Source: Todiramphus chloris collaris (taxonomy: Eukaryota; Chordata; Aves; Coraciiformes; Alcedinidae). From it: a DNA stretch of 64,000 nt. Below the pieces are notes generated by a model. That model was not told the origin of the DNA. It saw only the letters and a list, made by a program, of their open reading frames with translations, and searched no databases. The DNA lies in contig JANVCC010000010.1 of NCBI GenBank assembly GCA_025345505.1, forward strand, positions 40,276,660 through 40,340,659, read 5' to 3'. This document shows, piece by piece, positions 24,901 to 39,900 of the stretch; the first letter of the stretch is position 1, and each line of letters starts with the position of its first letter. The position numbers were made by a program, and so were the translations under genes.

Positions 24901-27900
24901 CTGTATAACTGTACTTGGGGTTTATGTTACTAGAAAAATCTTGCAGATGCCATGGAAGTGTGAACTTACTTAAAGCATAGCATCAGTGAAGTATAAATGG
25001 CCTTTAAAATTATCTGCTGTGATTATGGAATCTCCCTGTAAATATTTGTTTGTCCTCATGTTTATATACAGACTTGTCCCATTTATCTGAGCAGATAATA
25101 CTTGAGTCCTAAAGAAGCTGTTTGTCTTTGGATGTATACATAACACAAACACAAAAAAATTGCTTCAAAATTTAAAACTGAGTCTCTGGGAAGCAGCTTT
25201 CTGTATCAGTAGCTTTTAAAAGCATGGTTCTTATGAAATCCTCCAAATGTTATCAAGTACAATTTTGGACTCCTTTCTATCACATAAGTTTGAATTAATT
25301 TTAACACTAACTTTTGGAAGCACTTCAAAGAGTTCAACTTCAAAATTATGTATTATATGGTAGTATCCATCACATTGTAATAATCTCTAAACTCATAGTT
25401 CTCTAGCTATACTACATACAAGAACAGAAATTATGGGGTTTCTGTAGAAGCTGTGGGAAGTACATGATTCTACTTTCTATTCTCCTTTAATAAGTATATA
25501 TGAGGTCACTAATCCTCCCCCTCCCTCCCCCCGCCCCCCCTTCTTGTTTTAACCACCTTTGTGATGCCATAACATCATTTGGAACATACAAGATTTGGAA
25601 ACTTAGACTGCTTTGGATTATGTGGGCTTATCCTAGATAACTCTTCGCAAATGTATTTTTTTTCCTTTTGTCTTTACAGAGACCAGGTTCTCTTATATCC
25701 AAAGAATACACTTGTCCTTGTTCTGAACCTAATTGTAGTACCTGTGTGGTAAATAGCAACTAAATAAATGTCAAAATAAAGGTCAGTGTAGGCTGTTGTG
25801 CTTTCTTAGTTCTGATCCTGATGCCTTTGTGGACATGCATGATCAGAGGAGAGCCAGCTTTCAGAACTGTCTAGAGAACAGGTGGATTAAAAAGTTGCTC
25901 CTAATTGCCTCTTGTCCCCTTTTGAGACAGATGGAACCAGCATCAGTGCAGCTGCTTCACTCTCTTCCTTCACTGCAGCAGCCAACGGCAGAATTGCCAA
26001 TCTGAGGCTTGAATCCAGTCCTCCAGCTTCCAGAGTGTAGTACAGGGGAAGAACTCTTAGTCAGATGCCCTCTGGCCTCGGTTGGAAGTGAACCCACTTT
26101 CATGCCAGCAAGTACTACTCAGCCAAGAGGCAGCAGTGGCTGATAGCAGTTACTTTTTATTTAGTCTTGTCTGAATTTTGAGAGACTAATACCAGGCTGT
26201 ATCATAATTTGCTCATGTTGTTTGTGTCAGTAGGTTGCCTGGGTCAAAATCAAGCCTGGGGCAAGTAAATAAAATAAATATAATCAGATAGCAAGTAACA
26301 GAATGTGTAGCATAGTTCAAGTTTAGGTAATTTCTTTTTTTTTTTTTTTTTTAATGCAAGAAAGAAAAGCTGAAAAGAGTTTGAAGGCACTTAAATATGT
26401 TAAAAGTTGATGCTTGTACTTGATGCCATGACTATGCTACTTAAAATGCCAAAGGCATATCAGGGCCTAGCACATGCACAGATGTCACCCTGGAGTCAGT
26501 TAAGATACGAATATGTTGTGTCTGCTGGTTGAATAATGTGTTCTCCCCTGCGGCATGTGCAGCATAACTTCACCTCAGCCACGGGTAATGAGTGACTATA
26601 AAGTTGCTAGTAGCGTAAAATCATGTTGTAAGAGATATTCTGGAGCTAAAATTGTGCTCTAACTATTTCATACTCATACTTTAATTACCTTTTTCATAGT
26701 TTTAACTGACACTTATTCATTAAATATGGTGGTTTGTTTCATTCTGATTTACAATTTTGTGTGTTAACTTCTGTCCTGAGCTACGTAAGGCCTTCGTCTG
26801 AGCTATAGCCTGGCAGTAGTGGGCATGTAGGTTGGGAGATGCCAGTGTGGTACCAGCAGCCCTTGGTTACTTTGGTGCTGCAGACCACGAGCAGTGCTTC
26901 TGAGCACTGCCACGTCTGTTGGTACTGAGGATCATTCTCTCCACCAGGCTCAGGCCAGTGAAAGACACTGAACCAGGTCTTTATTTCCTAGACCCAACCT
27001 ACATCCCATTCTGTACAGAATTGTAAGTCCAGTTGTCTTTTTTCCTCATAATTGTCAAAACTGACATGGTGTTTGATGGACTAGAGTATTTAGAACAGAG
27101 CTTTTGTTGTTTGAAAGAACAAGGTGGGTTCAGTTCTGTGTGTTACCTTGCCTGATAAGCTGCCTGTTGATCTGCACTCGATTTATTCTACAAGAATCCC
27201 ACAAAGTCTCTGCTTCTACTAAATAGCTAGTGTACATCTTTCCCATATTAGGAAATGTTCTCAGCATTCCATCTCCCTTCCTGATAAATCTTCTTTACTA
27301 TATGCTTTTAAATACATCTCTTGAGAAGTCTGTATCCCTCTCCATGAGCAGCAGTTCTTGTAGAAGAGATTTTTTTTCCTTAAAGAGAATATGGTTCTGA
27401 ACATGGGTAAGATGGATCTTCCTATGAAGGTCTGCATTTTGTGAAATAACCAATAATGGTTCCAAAGAGAATCAAATTCTTGGTCCCTTTTTGTGTAGTT
27501 TAATGCACTTCTACGTGGAATCTCTTGATACTTTTTGTGCTTTCGAAAAGGCCAAATTGTGTCACAGTAGCGGTTTGACCATTACTTGTTAAATGTCCTG
27601 GTAAACCTAAATGCCGTTGTGATCTCTGTCTGCTATTCAGGACCCCATCTAGTCAGCTGTATTGCTTGTAGAAAGAAGTGTCAAGCAGTAGAATAGTTGC
27701 TACAGCTCCTTTCCATGCAGGAATCTCTTTCTCCCCTATATTTTTGCTTCTCCAGAAGCTTTTTGTGGAATCTTGTATTAGTGTCCTAGGATTAAGTCTG
27801 GCTGTCTTTGCATATGCAAAGTTGTTCTCTTCAAGAACCAGAGTTGTTCTGTTTCAGAAACAAGTGAAAAATTTGGCAGCTATGGTCCACGGAGTTCACT

Positions 27901-30900
27901 CTTGAAAGGTATACAGAGGGCAGCAGTTATGTGCAAGTTTTGCTCGTTCCATCAGTTATTGTTGAAATCTTTGGTTCTCGGAGTGCTTGTACTGCGTCCT
28001 AACAGCATGGCTACATCACTTCCTGAGCATTATCAGCTTGGCCTCTTGCTGAGAGTTAGACAAGAAATTGATGCTAAAATGCCTGTTGGTAAGCACCAGA
28101 AGGGAAGAACAGTCTCCTAATGCTTACCTGCTGCTGAAAGTTTACTTTTTTGCCTCAGCCCTTTGGTAAAAAGCAGCAACAGAGCCTCCTTTCTGAAATG
28201 TTCCACTCGTCATGCAGTTGCAGTAACGATTTGGCAAAATAGCAAAGAATTTTTCACGAAAGGTTTGTTAGAGCATGTGTCTGCTGTCTACAGCTGAATC
28301 ATCTACACAACAGTATGCAAGTCAGTCTTAGTTGCTTTGCTTCTTGATAAAACTCCTTTGAAAAGGGATCTGCCTCAGCCCAGTTGTAGCTTAATATGAG
28401 TAATAGCTGTAGCCTGCCTAGGTGATTTATGTGTAGGGAATAGTCTGGAGGAGGGGTTTTTTTGTTTTCTTTTTTTTTTTTTTAATTTTAGCTGACTGTC
28501 ACATGGTATGTAAAATATAGTATTGATTGGTCAGGTGGAATCACTGAAGGAATCAATTTACTTATGTCCAGGCAATCAGGTCCCTTCTGTCACAAAGAAT
28601 GGCTCTTCTATATGAAATCAAAAGCTGAAAGAGTAATTATTCATGATAGGGTAATTTGGACAATTTTCAAAACACATGGTTCACACAGTGTGACCTGGGA
28701 GTCAAAGTAGTGCTTCTCCAGAGTGAATGAACTGGAGGGTAGGCTGCGGTTCTCATTTTCTTCACAGTCTCAACAAGAGGAGGTTGAAGGCAGCATGAAT
28801 GGCTGCGTGGTCCTAGTAGTCTCAGAAGGATCTAATGCATATGAGTACTGTGGACAAACAGCCTTGGATCCTGGTCTCAATGAATGTAATTTTTTTCTGA
28901 ATAAACATTACAATAATGATTCACTTTCATCAACTGTTTTTTAAATTCCCTCCCTCCCTTTTTTTTATTTAAAAAAATTGAGCAACAAAGTAAAAACTCA
29001 GAAATGTAAAGTTATCTGCAGGCTAGGGACTTTTTAAAAGCAATTATTTGGAAGAAATAAATGGGATTTTCTGGAAAACTTCTGCCTGGGTTAGACTGGC
29101 AGCACTGTCAATGGGAATCCCAGGGTGCTAGGCATTCAGCAGACTGCTGCAGAGGAGAACAAGCTTCTGAGGCTGATAGAAAGCAACATCTTCCACTTCC
29201 TGGGTTTCTGTCGGTACTTTGTGTAGCAAAAGACTTTCTGAAACACTTTCAACCTAATTTGCCTGGTAATGACTGAGGGGAGCAGCATAGGAAACATTGA
29301 CATAGCTCTGTTGCCTCTAGCCAAAACTGTACAGGTCTTGCATTAAGTTAGCTTAGAGTGATTTTGTTAGTGGTTGTCTGTGGAACTTGCCCAAATGAGC
29401 TGGAGTGTCCAAAGTGCTTCAGTGTATTTAGGAACTGACAACTTCTGTGTTAGTGAGGCAGGGATCTATAATAGGAAAAAATGCTGTAGTTATGACGTTC
29501 TTTCTGATGGGTTTGAGAGAATTGTCTGGATGGCTCTGTTTTATCATTCTTTGGCTATGTCCTGGTAAATGTAATAATGTGGGGGGGGATATTTTTAGCA
29601 ATCAGTTTAGTCACCACTTGATTTATGGATATTGTTTTTATTTCAGTTATTATTATATTACTCTTGTTTAAACTTGAAAATTTTGGGGTTGTTCAGCCTG
29701 GAGAAGAGAAGGCTCTGGGGAGTACTGAAAGGGGACCTACAGAAAATAGGCCAACAGACTTTTTAGCAGGGCCTGTTGTGACAGGACAAGAGGTAATGGA
29801 TTTAAACTAAAATTTATATTTAAATATAAAGGTAGATACAAGATACTAGATACAAGGAATTTACAATGCTGATGGTGCACCACTGGAACAGATTGCCCAG
29901 AGCAGTGGTAGGAGCCCCATCCCTAAAAACATTCAAGGCCAAGTTAGACGAGGCTCTGAGCAACCTGATCTTAACAGATGTCCCTGCTCATTGCAGGGGG
30001 TTTGGACTAGGTGACCATTAAAGGTCCTAGACCAAACCACTCTGATTTTCTGGCATCAATTAACTTGGTATCCAAATATGTAAATAATTTTGGAATTGTG
30101 TGATCTAAGGCAAATTGGTTTGCAAATGGAGAAAAAGATTCAGCTAGCATTCAGTAGGATGTAGGATTCAGGTCATAGTATTTATGTTAATTTATCAAGT
30201 ATTTTATTAATTAGTGGTTCGTTCTTCTAGTTTTCTCCTGATTTTGAACACAATAGTACATTTTTATATATATATATATGTTATGTTGAAGATTAATAGT
30301 AAGATAGAAATGACTGGTCTTAAACAGCATGACTGTTCCTTAGTTTCCAGAATACATTGGAACCATAATATTTTTGCAGTGGTGTTGTTAACACCTGTTG
30401 ATTAGTCTTAGAATACTGTGTCTCATTGCAAACCCTGTATCTACTGGATCTTGAGCGTGCTTACTTATCTCACTAACTTCTTTTTTCTTCTTTTCCTGTT
30501 TTAGGATGTAGATATGATGGATCAAAATGGAATGACACCTTTAATGTGGGCAGCTTACAGAACACATAGGTAATATCTCTCTCCAGCTTTTACTTTCTCT
30601 TGATGTTAACTGTCACATAGTAGTGACCTGTTTTGATTTCTTGGGAAGTTTTTTGTTTGTTTTAACTAGACAGTGTTCTTCCCACAATTGCCACTTCATC
30701 TTCATTGGTGTGAGTTAGCCCCGGTAGGCAGCTCAGCACCACACAGCCACTTGCTCACTCCCGCAGGACAGGGAAGAGAATCGGAAGGGTAGAAGTGAGA
30801 AAACTTGTGGGTTGACATAAAGACAGTTTAATAGATAAAGCAAAAGCCACATGTGGAAACAAAGCAAAACAAAAAATCCATTCACTGTTTCCCATCAGCA

Positions 30901-33900
30901 GGCAGCTGTTCAGCAATCTCCAGGACAGCAGGGCTGTAACAATTACTCGTGAAGTCAAATGCCATAACTACTTCCTCCTGTCCTTCCTTCTTCCTCCACC
31001 TTTTATTACTGAGCACAACATTATATGCTATGGGACATCCCTTAGCTCAGTTAGGGTCATCTTTCTTGGCTGTGTCCCCTCCCAACTTTTTGTGCACCCC
31101 CAGCCTACTTGCTGGCAGGGCAGTGTGAGAAACAGAAAAAGCCTTGACGCTGGGCAAGTGCTGCTCAGCAACAGCTAGAGCAGGGCTGTGTTATCAGCAC
31201 TGTTTTGCTCACGAATGATATAGCACCATAGGAGCTACTATGAAGATGACTAACTTGATCCCATCCAAAACCAGTGTAATGACCTCTTTAAGAGGGAGTA
31301 TATTATGCAGAAGTACTCACAATATGAACCTTTGGTTTATAAAGTAAATCCTTCTGTCGAGATGATTGGAAAAAGTTGGTGTAAAATAACACTCCTCCAA
31401 AGAGCAAATTTGTCTGAATTAGATTCCTGCTTGAAAGGGCCTCTCTCCATTGATTGTTGAGAGGAACATATGCTAGATTTTATGAATACCATTGGCAACA
31501 TTATCATCCTATTTTATTTTCATCTTTTGGAATGTGAAGTGGAAGTATAACATGTTTTGAACTTCGGTTGTTACCTGCCAAGTATATAATCATGTGCATG
31601 GTTTTACAAATCCATACTGTTAGGTTTTGGTACATGTAAAAACAGAATTGGCTAACATGTCTTTCATGACATCCCAGAACAAACTGTCTTACTGAGCTCT
31701 TTTAAAAGTCAACAGAAATGTGGTTACTTTTTGGTGGGATGGGAATTTGAGCCATTCATAATCATCATCAAAAAATGTCCCTTTGCTATTACAATGTTCT
31801 TTGTAGAAACTGAACTCTTTAACAGTAAGTTGGAAAGTATTTGAGTTCTGTAGATCTAACGAGAATTTTCTTTTCTAGTGTGGATCCAACTCGATTACTA
31901 CTTACGTTTAATGTTTCTGTTAATCTTGGAGACAAATATCACAAAAACACAGCATTGCACTGGGCTGTGCTAGCAGGAAATACTACAGTTATTAGTCTTC
32001 TGCTAGAAGCTGGAGCTAATGTTGATGCTCAAAATATTAAGGTAATCACTTGGTCTGTTTTTATTGCAAATACTTTGAGGCAGAAATAACAGAACCTATG
32101 ATAAATCTCAAGAATAGATTATTATAGTGGGTATGATGGGATTGTGAAGATGGAGAAAAAGCCATGTCACTAATGTTTAATTTGGGGATCAGTTTTTCCT
32201 AACATTGATGCGTAACCACTAGATCTGCACCTTCAAAAGTACTCATGTAAATAATTTACTGATGGTTACGTGCAAATATGTGGGTGTGGGCTCTTTTTTG
32301 TGTCAGAACTTTCAGTTGCCTGATCACCAGAACCTCTTAATGATGAAGCTAGATTCAGCGTTAATAGAGCCCATCCCTAGCATATGTTAGACCAGCCAAG
32401 TAATTGCTGGAATTTATACCATAGACTTGAAATCTGTGAGAGCTTCTCCAGAACTGGAAGGCGCACCTTTTGAACATGATTTTGTCCATTGCCTCCAGAC
32501 TATTGTGTATGTGAGATTAGATGCATTTCACCACCTAAGCTGTTTCTTCTGTGGTGTCAGAGTTTTACAAAAAGAATGCTCTACTCAATTTCTCTTCAAA
32601 TATTTGTATTTTCCACTTAATGAGTGTTACAGATGGAGTAGTTACACTGAAAAATACATCTGCAAATCTACATGTATTCAGTATTTAATATTTTATAAAA
32701 CTTATTTGATCTTTCACCATTTCCACTACTGATTAAGATGGCCAGGGCCTATTTTGCTTGGCCAGAAGTGGTAGAAATATGCTAAAAAAATAGATCCATT
32801 TTCTTGAACAGCATGGAACAGGTTTTTTAAGGGTGCAGTCAAATTTTCTAGTAGCTTTCTACGTCCTATGTCCACTTCAGAATATCAGAAACACTAATGA
32901 TCATGAGTGAAAACTCATTAGAAAAATCACATGGCTTTTCCATGTTTGAAATAAATCAACTAGCCTCTTGCATGTACCGATGTGAATGTATCATAACTAT
33001 TCCTGGTCTGTAAGGTCAGTCAAGTGGATGAATTACGCTTCTAGTCTCACTTCCTGTAAACTTGAAAAGTTTTTTCTCTATGCCTCTTAATGGTAAAAAT
33101 TAAGGTATTTTCATGGAAAAAAATATAAATCAGTGTGTCATACCTACCTTCCTTGGCAGACTGATTAGCATGATTAGAGTTTTAACCTTGCCTACATTTC
33201 TGGACTTTTACAAGATCCATAACAAAGATTTGTATATTTGGCCAAATACAAAGTACCTGATAGCCTGAAGCAGTTCATGGTCTCTCCTCCTTTATTGACA
33301 GACAGCAGCAGTCAGTAGAAGAATAGGTTTCTGAACCTGCTGGATCATGATATCTTTCCAGTCATGCCAGAAGTCATGTGCCTGATTTCTTTAATCACTG
33401 CCTGCCTTCTGTGGTGGAGTCGAGGTTTCTTGCATGCCTTCCCAGGTTTCTAGGATCTTCAGAGGATGAAAATCATTCTAGCAGTGACAGTTTTGCCATC
33501 CTGCCAGTGGCTTTTTAACAGATGCTGACTTGGGTGATAGTAAACATTTAGGAAATGTAAGAATTTGATTGGTTTTCATAGGTGTATAGAAACTCAGTTT
33601 TGTGCTTCTGCTTTGTTCAGCAAAAAAATTTTCTTTGAGCCACAGACAGGTTGTTAAGTGGTCTGACTCATGTTTCCCCAGAAATAAAAAGAATCATGAA
33701 AGGCTCCTTTCTGATGTAGTCACTTCCAGATTCCTGCAGCACTACCTAGTGAAGTCCTTTTCTCAGATAGACCAATGGAATTGACCAAGACTGGTGGTGA
33801 GACAGCTAGGGTTAAAGAAATACATTGGCTGAAAGCCATTCATCTTTTTCAAATGAAGGGTCTGAAATAATAGGTGCGAGCTTCGGTCTTGCTGTTATCA

Positions 33901-36900
33901 GCCCTAGGCAGTCTGTGATAGAAAAGCATGTGCTGGTGGCCACCTAGGTTGGGAACAAATTGGAACCGGTCATCTCAGTAAGGCACTCTTGTACTTTGTG
34001 TGACGGTTGGAGAAGTAGATGAACAATAGCACTCTCATTCTGGAATAAAGCTTGATACAAGCCGGAGGCTTGTCCAGTTTGTGTTACTTATACTCTTTAT
34101 TTTGTGCTGTGCAAGAAAGTCATACTTCTATTTCGGTAATAAGATACTTTCTTTGACCTTTGTGAGAACTGGACTGTAGATGGAGGCTGCTTTTCAGTAG
34201 TCCAAGAAAGACTGGGGGAGTTTTTGTTTGGTTGCTTTTTTATTATTTTATTGTTGTTGTTAAGGACATTATTTTGCCATACCAGTAGACAAATCAGGCA
34301 GAGGAGGATAGGGTTTAATGGGGAGTCAGCTTACCACTGGGGGTTGGGGGGGAACCTTTAAATTTTAGTTAAATATAAACAGAAGCTCCTTTTGTTCTAG
34401 AGAGGGACAGAGACTTAAAAGAGCTTTTACTGTTTAAGGAAGACTTTTTAAAATTTCTTTTTTAATATGACAGTGAATCATTGAATGGACTTTAGATGCA
34501 GTTTCTTGAATATTCAGTGTATCTGTAGGCTTGTCTGTGGAAGTCTACATATAAAGTTCCCTGTGGTAATGACTCTTCAGATTATTCTTTCTGTCTACAC
34601 ACTTCAAGTATATACTGTTGAAGCCTTATAGCTTGCTGGCAAACTAAATGTGTTACTAGATTGAGTTTGCCAATATTTTTTTTTTTTTTTCCCCTGCTTT
34701 CTAAGAAAGTCAGCCATCTACCACCCCTGTGAATACCAGGAAATTATTAAAATGGCCAGATGATGAGAAGCATAGTCAAAGACTTCTTTAAAGCTCCCTC
34801 AATCTTTCTATCTAGGCAGTTCCTAGGTGTCTCATGGCCCTCTAGTGGAAGGGATGCTCAGCTGGACCCCAAGACAACTTCAGGATTTACTTGGGAGATC
34901 AACTCCCAGAGGGGGATTGCTTTTCCACAGGTAATCTTTACAGTCTAGATATATAAAGTGATATTAAAACAGCAGCATCTCTGGAGATTTCCAGATATTA
35001 GCAATTTAAGTTGCTGTTAAATCTGTGATGAAGCAGACACCGTAGTTTGAGTTCAGGCATTTTTGTTGAGGATCGAGTTAACTTAATCTGTTTTTTAAAA
35101 CATCTGGCTAAAAAGCCAAATTAAGTCAAGGATTATTCTTTTTTAACTGATTTTGCTAGTTAAACTTATCCTTGCACAAGAGGTGCGCAAGATCCTGTTA
35201 AACATCAAAAAACTTCACCTTATAATCTGTAGTCTGTGCTATTTACTTTCCTTTTAGAGATTTGGAGCAAGATTTCAAAGGCAAAAATGGCAGTTAAGTA
35301 CTCGGTTCCCATTGTCTTTCTATGGGATATAGGTAGCTAACTGTGCTTTTTAATCTTTGAAATCTCTACTGTCTGTAGTAATTATTGCCCTTTCTGGGTA
35401 ATTTCAGTTTCTAGTACCTGTCTCACTTTTTTTTTAGGAGGGGGCCGAGCGATGGAGGATTCAGCCATTTTTCAAGCCTCCATGAATGGTTTGTTTAGGA
35501 GGGGAGTTAACTCCAGTAGAAGAGAGGAGGAGTCAAATGCAAAACTGAAGCTGGAGGTACCTGCAATTGGTTGTCTCTTGCCTCCTCTATAATTTTAGAT
35601 CCAGTAAATATCTTTCATTTAGCTCTCTTCCTAAATGTTTAAAAAGCAGTAAAATCAAATCAGTTTGGTAGGCGCCTTTGGCCCCTGTATCTCTCTGTGT
35701 CTCTCTCTTGCTTTGTCTGTCAGTCCTCTCTGAAAGCAGAAAAAGGGAAAGCATGGACTGCTGCTGGCTTAGCACCCAAAGTATGTGAAGCATAAGCTAA
35801 GCATAAAAACTCTGAGTTTTAGAAGAAGTTGGACATGACCAATCAGTTTATTCTTTTCCTTTTTCTTCGTAGGACTTCAGTAACTGAGATGAATACAAGA
35901 ACCTTAAACTTGTGGAAAAAATTCCTTACAGAAACATTCCGTGATACTAGTAACTTAACTCTGCCAGAAAGGCAGAGAATTAACTGAGTAGTCAGGCTTT
36001 AGGCTGGGAGAGTTTCCATGATCCAGTCACGAGTTCTTCTTTGCTTGATTTCTGCTGCCTGTCAATAGCTGAGAGGGAAGCACAGTCTTTCATTTACAGA
36101 CTAGTAGACTGTGTGTAGAACAGCGAAGCACAGATGTGTTATGCCAAAGGCAACATTTATTGCTATGTCAGGACATGCATATCGTCAGGATCACACATCC
36201 AATATTCTACTTGTCCACGCATACAGAGTTGTGAGAGAATGTAAAAGACCAAAAGGAACAAATGATGTTTGGTGTCAAGTAAGCTGCAGGAAAAGTGTGC
36301 CAGAGCGTAGTTTAAACTCATTTAAAATGTATTATTTTTATCTGCCAGTTTTCTGTTTCGAAAGTATTCTGGATGCATTTTATTTTTAAATTGGTTATTT
36401 CTCGCTTGTGTACTCCTGGCAGGGAGAATCACCACTCGATCTAGCAAAACAGAGGAAAAACGTTTGGATGATCAATCACCTACAGGAAGCAAGACAGGCA
36501 AAGGGATATGACAGTCCATCCTTTCTCAGAAAACTAAAAGCTGATAAGGTAAGAAGTAGTATAACACATAAATCAGTATTACTTCTGCTGTTGGTTTGTG
36601 TGTGTGTTTGTTTAAAGTAAGCAGTTCAGTGCTGCAGCTTTATTCAAGGCAGGAGGAGAGAAAACCCTCAGCCAACCTTTTGTTTTGTGTTAACTGGATG
36701 TTACAGAAGTACCACGTGGTCTGGTATTGCTGGAGATAGCCAATACTTTCAGAAGGCTGACTCTCAAGTATCTATCCTGAACTCTGTTCTCCTCTCTAAT
36801 TATGAAGTGTTTTGTGCTGAATGAAAGCAGCAGTCAGTCTTGGCAGTATACTGTAATACACGAATCTCAAGTGTGGAAGCCTTTTTCTTCTCAGGCTATT

Positions 36901-39900
36901 ACTTAATACTGCAGATAGAAGGAGGCAAGAGGGGAGGGTATAAAGGGTAACATTGCTCTAGCATGAAGAACTGTCTAACTGCATATAGTTGGATAACTTA
37001 AACAGAGTTCATATTTTCTTACAAGGCAGAGTGTGTTGTGGTAGATATTAAGTATTGCTATCACTGATTTATTATGACTTCTTGGTTTGAAGATAAGTTG
37101 CATATTGGTGATTAAAGCACTGGCTACACCTTGTGCTTCAACCCTGTGGTAATACAATTAACGCGGTGATTATGAAGTGGTTTCTGCATTGCATTGTGCA
37201 TACATGTGCATTGTGACTGTGCTTTGAATACCTGGAAAGAGTTCAGGAACTGTACCCGCATAGTTTAAGACAAAAACGGTCCTATCTCTCTTTATAGTTG
37301 CTGCAGTGTGACTTTATTTGTGGCTTACATAACTTCAGTCTTCAAGCTGTGTAATAGTGTATACACTTTGAAAGGTTCTTTAAAAAGAGCTATTGTTGCC
37401 TTTATTCTGGATTAACAGTAATGTCTCTAAAAGACAGTTCCTCTAAAATAAGTAAATAAATAAAATTATTGAATTGCTATAAAATATTAGGAGTCTTTTT
37501 TTTCTTGCCCATACACTGGAGATATGTAAATATAGGAAATTACAAAAATGTATGAAGATTCCTCCCCCTATGTCAAGCTCCCTGAAAATGTATTTAAGCT
37601 TTTGTGACTATCCTGTTGATTGTAGAATATTATGATACAACCTGTTCCTGAAAATAGAATTACTTACTGATACTTGTTTCTATATAGGAATTCCGTCAGA
37701 AGGTGATGCTGGGAACTCCTTTCCTAGTAATTTGGCTGGTTGGGTTTATTGCAGACCTAGACATTGATTCTTGGCTCATTAAAGGGCTGATGTATGGTGG
37801 CGTTTGGGCTATGGTACAGTTTCTTTCAAAGTAAGTGTTTTAGACACTGTTTAGTGTGCACACAAGAAATGTTTTGCTGGCATCTTAACTTTCTATTTCA
37901 TGTGAGTTTTTGACATGCATTATTTTCTTTTTTTTGGTAGGAGTTTTTAAACTAACTTTTTCTGAGAAAGGTCTTGTCCAGCTTTATCTCTTGTAATGTC
38001 CTGTTGTCTTGCAAATAGCTATGGAATTACCTGTGATGAATACCACTTAGCTAGCAGAAGCTAACAGCAGGGCAGAAATTCAGTCATTCTCCAGAGGAGG
38101 GTGCTGAGTGTCTGCCTACACAGAGTTACTGCCCTGAATCGGAAGAAAAGTCACTAGAAAGGAATAGAAAATCATGTATGTGCAAGGTTGCTACTGAAAT
38201 CCCATCTTTTAGAATTTAAATACCCAAAGGCACCTGTGCTTTGCTTTTCATTGTCATGTATAGAAAAACATAATATATCCTCATACTTTCTGCTTTTCTG
38301 GCATTGAATGTCATGTTTATTAGAACCACTTGCTTCTCTTTCCTTTCCATTTAAAGAGGAAAAGAAAATGTATCTGACACATGTTCAGGGTCAACATTCT
38401 TTCCCTTTGCTTGATGTTTAGTGTAAATACTTTTTGAAGTGATCTTCACAAAGCCCAGGTTTAACCAAAACCTTTGCTCTAGTACTAGTAGTATTTCCCT
38501 TTCCTGTTGAATTTTAGCTAAACTTGCTTAGCTATGTTTTCCTCCCTATTCCTTTCACAAAAGAGAATGCACAGAAACCATTGAGAGATTACTGCTAAGT
38601 AACTACTGTATGTCCAAATGTATATTTGCTTATTACTCACCATCTTAGCTCACCTTCTTTATGTGATTTTCTCAAATATCTGAGAACCCTCCGTTAGAAA
38701 AGAGACAGTTACTGCACAGGAGTAAAGGAGTAAAATGGAAGCTACTCAATGCATATATTTGTCCATGGCAGCCCTGAAGGCACCACCAGGACAAAAAGTA
38801 AAATGCATCAATGTAAGGATGCTTAGGCAGGCAATGGAAAAAGTTTTATTTCAAGGACTTTAGCAGTTCAGAGTGTGACTTCTGGTGTGTTTAGCAATTT
38901 TTTTTTTAATATGGAGTTACCTAGTCACTGACCTAGTTTGTCTCAACTAAGTTCAGCTTTACTCAGAACATTCTTTAAAATGCAAGAGTATAAGAATAAT
39001 TCGGATGGCTTAATTTTTAATTTCTTTAAATTAAAATAGTGGCATTCTACCTTAGAACTTGGCAAATCTAGTGATAAGGAAAATCATTTAATCTATTTTT
39101 TTTTTCCAACTTTCTGTTGGCAGCTGTAACAGAAGCAAAGGATTCAAAAATATTTCAAGTATGTAGGCTGTTAACACTGAGAACTGTTAAGCTTTTTTCT
39201 TACTGAAATAATTTTAGCATATAATTTTCATTGTATGGATTTCCAAAATATCGTTAGCACTGAAATCTCATAAGTAAATGTAGTTTGCAACCAGTATCTG
39301 TGCTATAGGCTAAGAATCTCACAGGTGTCTAACTGCTTTCACAGCATAGTATTAGCATGAGGGTTTACTCATTCTATCTTTCTTGTCCAGTTTTTGACAT
39401 TCACTTCAAAAAATCAGTCGTACCCTTCATCTGGACAGGTCAAAACCAGGAATTTCTCATGACCTCTGAAGATAAAAGTGAGGAAAATGGTTTTATCATG
39501 TATTTTGTAAAATCCCAGGTAGTACATATTTTAATGAGAAGCGTTTTTCAGAGGTAGTAGTTCAGGGTTTAGATTTTAAAAGTCAAAACTTACCATATGA
39601 CATTGCTCTTAATTTACAGGTCCTTCTTTGATCACTCAATGCACAGTGCATTGCCTCTTGGAATATACTTGGCAACAAAATTCTGGATGTATGTGACGTG
39701 GTTCTTCTGGTTTTGGAATGATATCCTTTTTTGTGTATAGCAATAAGTAATAATTTTTCGTGTTCATAATATGAGGTAATACCTATATATATCCTACATA
39801 TAAAAGTAAACTAATAAAAAAATTTAAATGTCTGTCTCCATTAAACATTGCTTTCTGTATTGATGGTCATTATTTCATTGCTTTACAAATGTGCATGCTA

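Larger units (their letters stand above)
23855..30504 (+). other. ZDHHC17: ZDHHC17 intron 5 (6650 bp)
   Basis: This is a GT-AG intron in phase 0. It contains a G/T-rich tract (24631-24720), a C-tract cluster (25517-25540) and a degraded CR1 3' end (29684-30052). A short TA microsatellite lies at about 30262-30279. The remaining sequence is unassigned. Confidence 0.9.

Noticed and set aside
13396-31279. Retroviral gag, pol or env genes next to the LTR-like elements.
   Set aside because: The LTR-like elements are directly flanked by ordinary intron sequence, and I found no viral coding sequence. They are best read as solo LTRs.
39721-39740. GT at 39733 as the exon 10 donor.
   Set aside because: It would add 12 bases and needs an AG acceptor that keeps the frame. 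The available AG at 45589-45590 gives a frameshift, whereas the AT-AC sites join perfectly.
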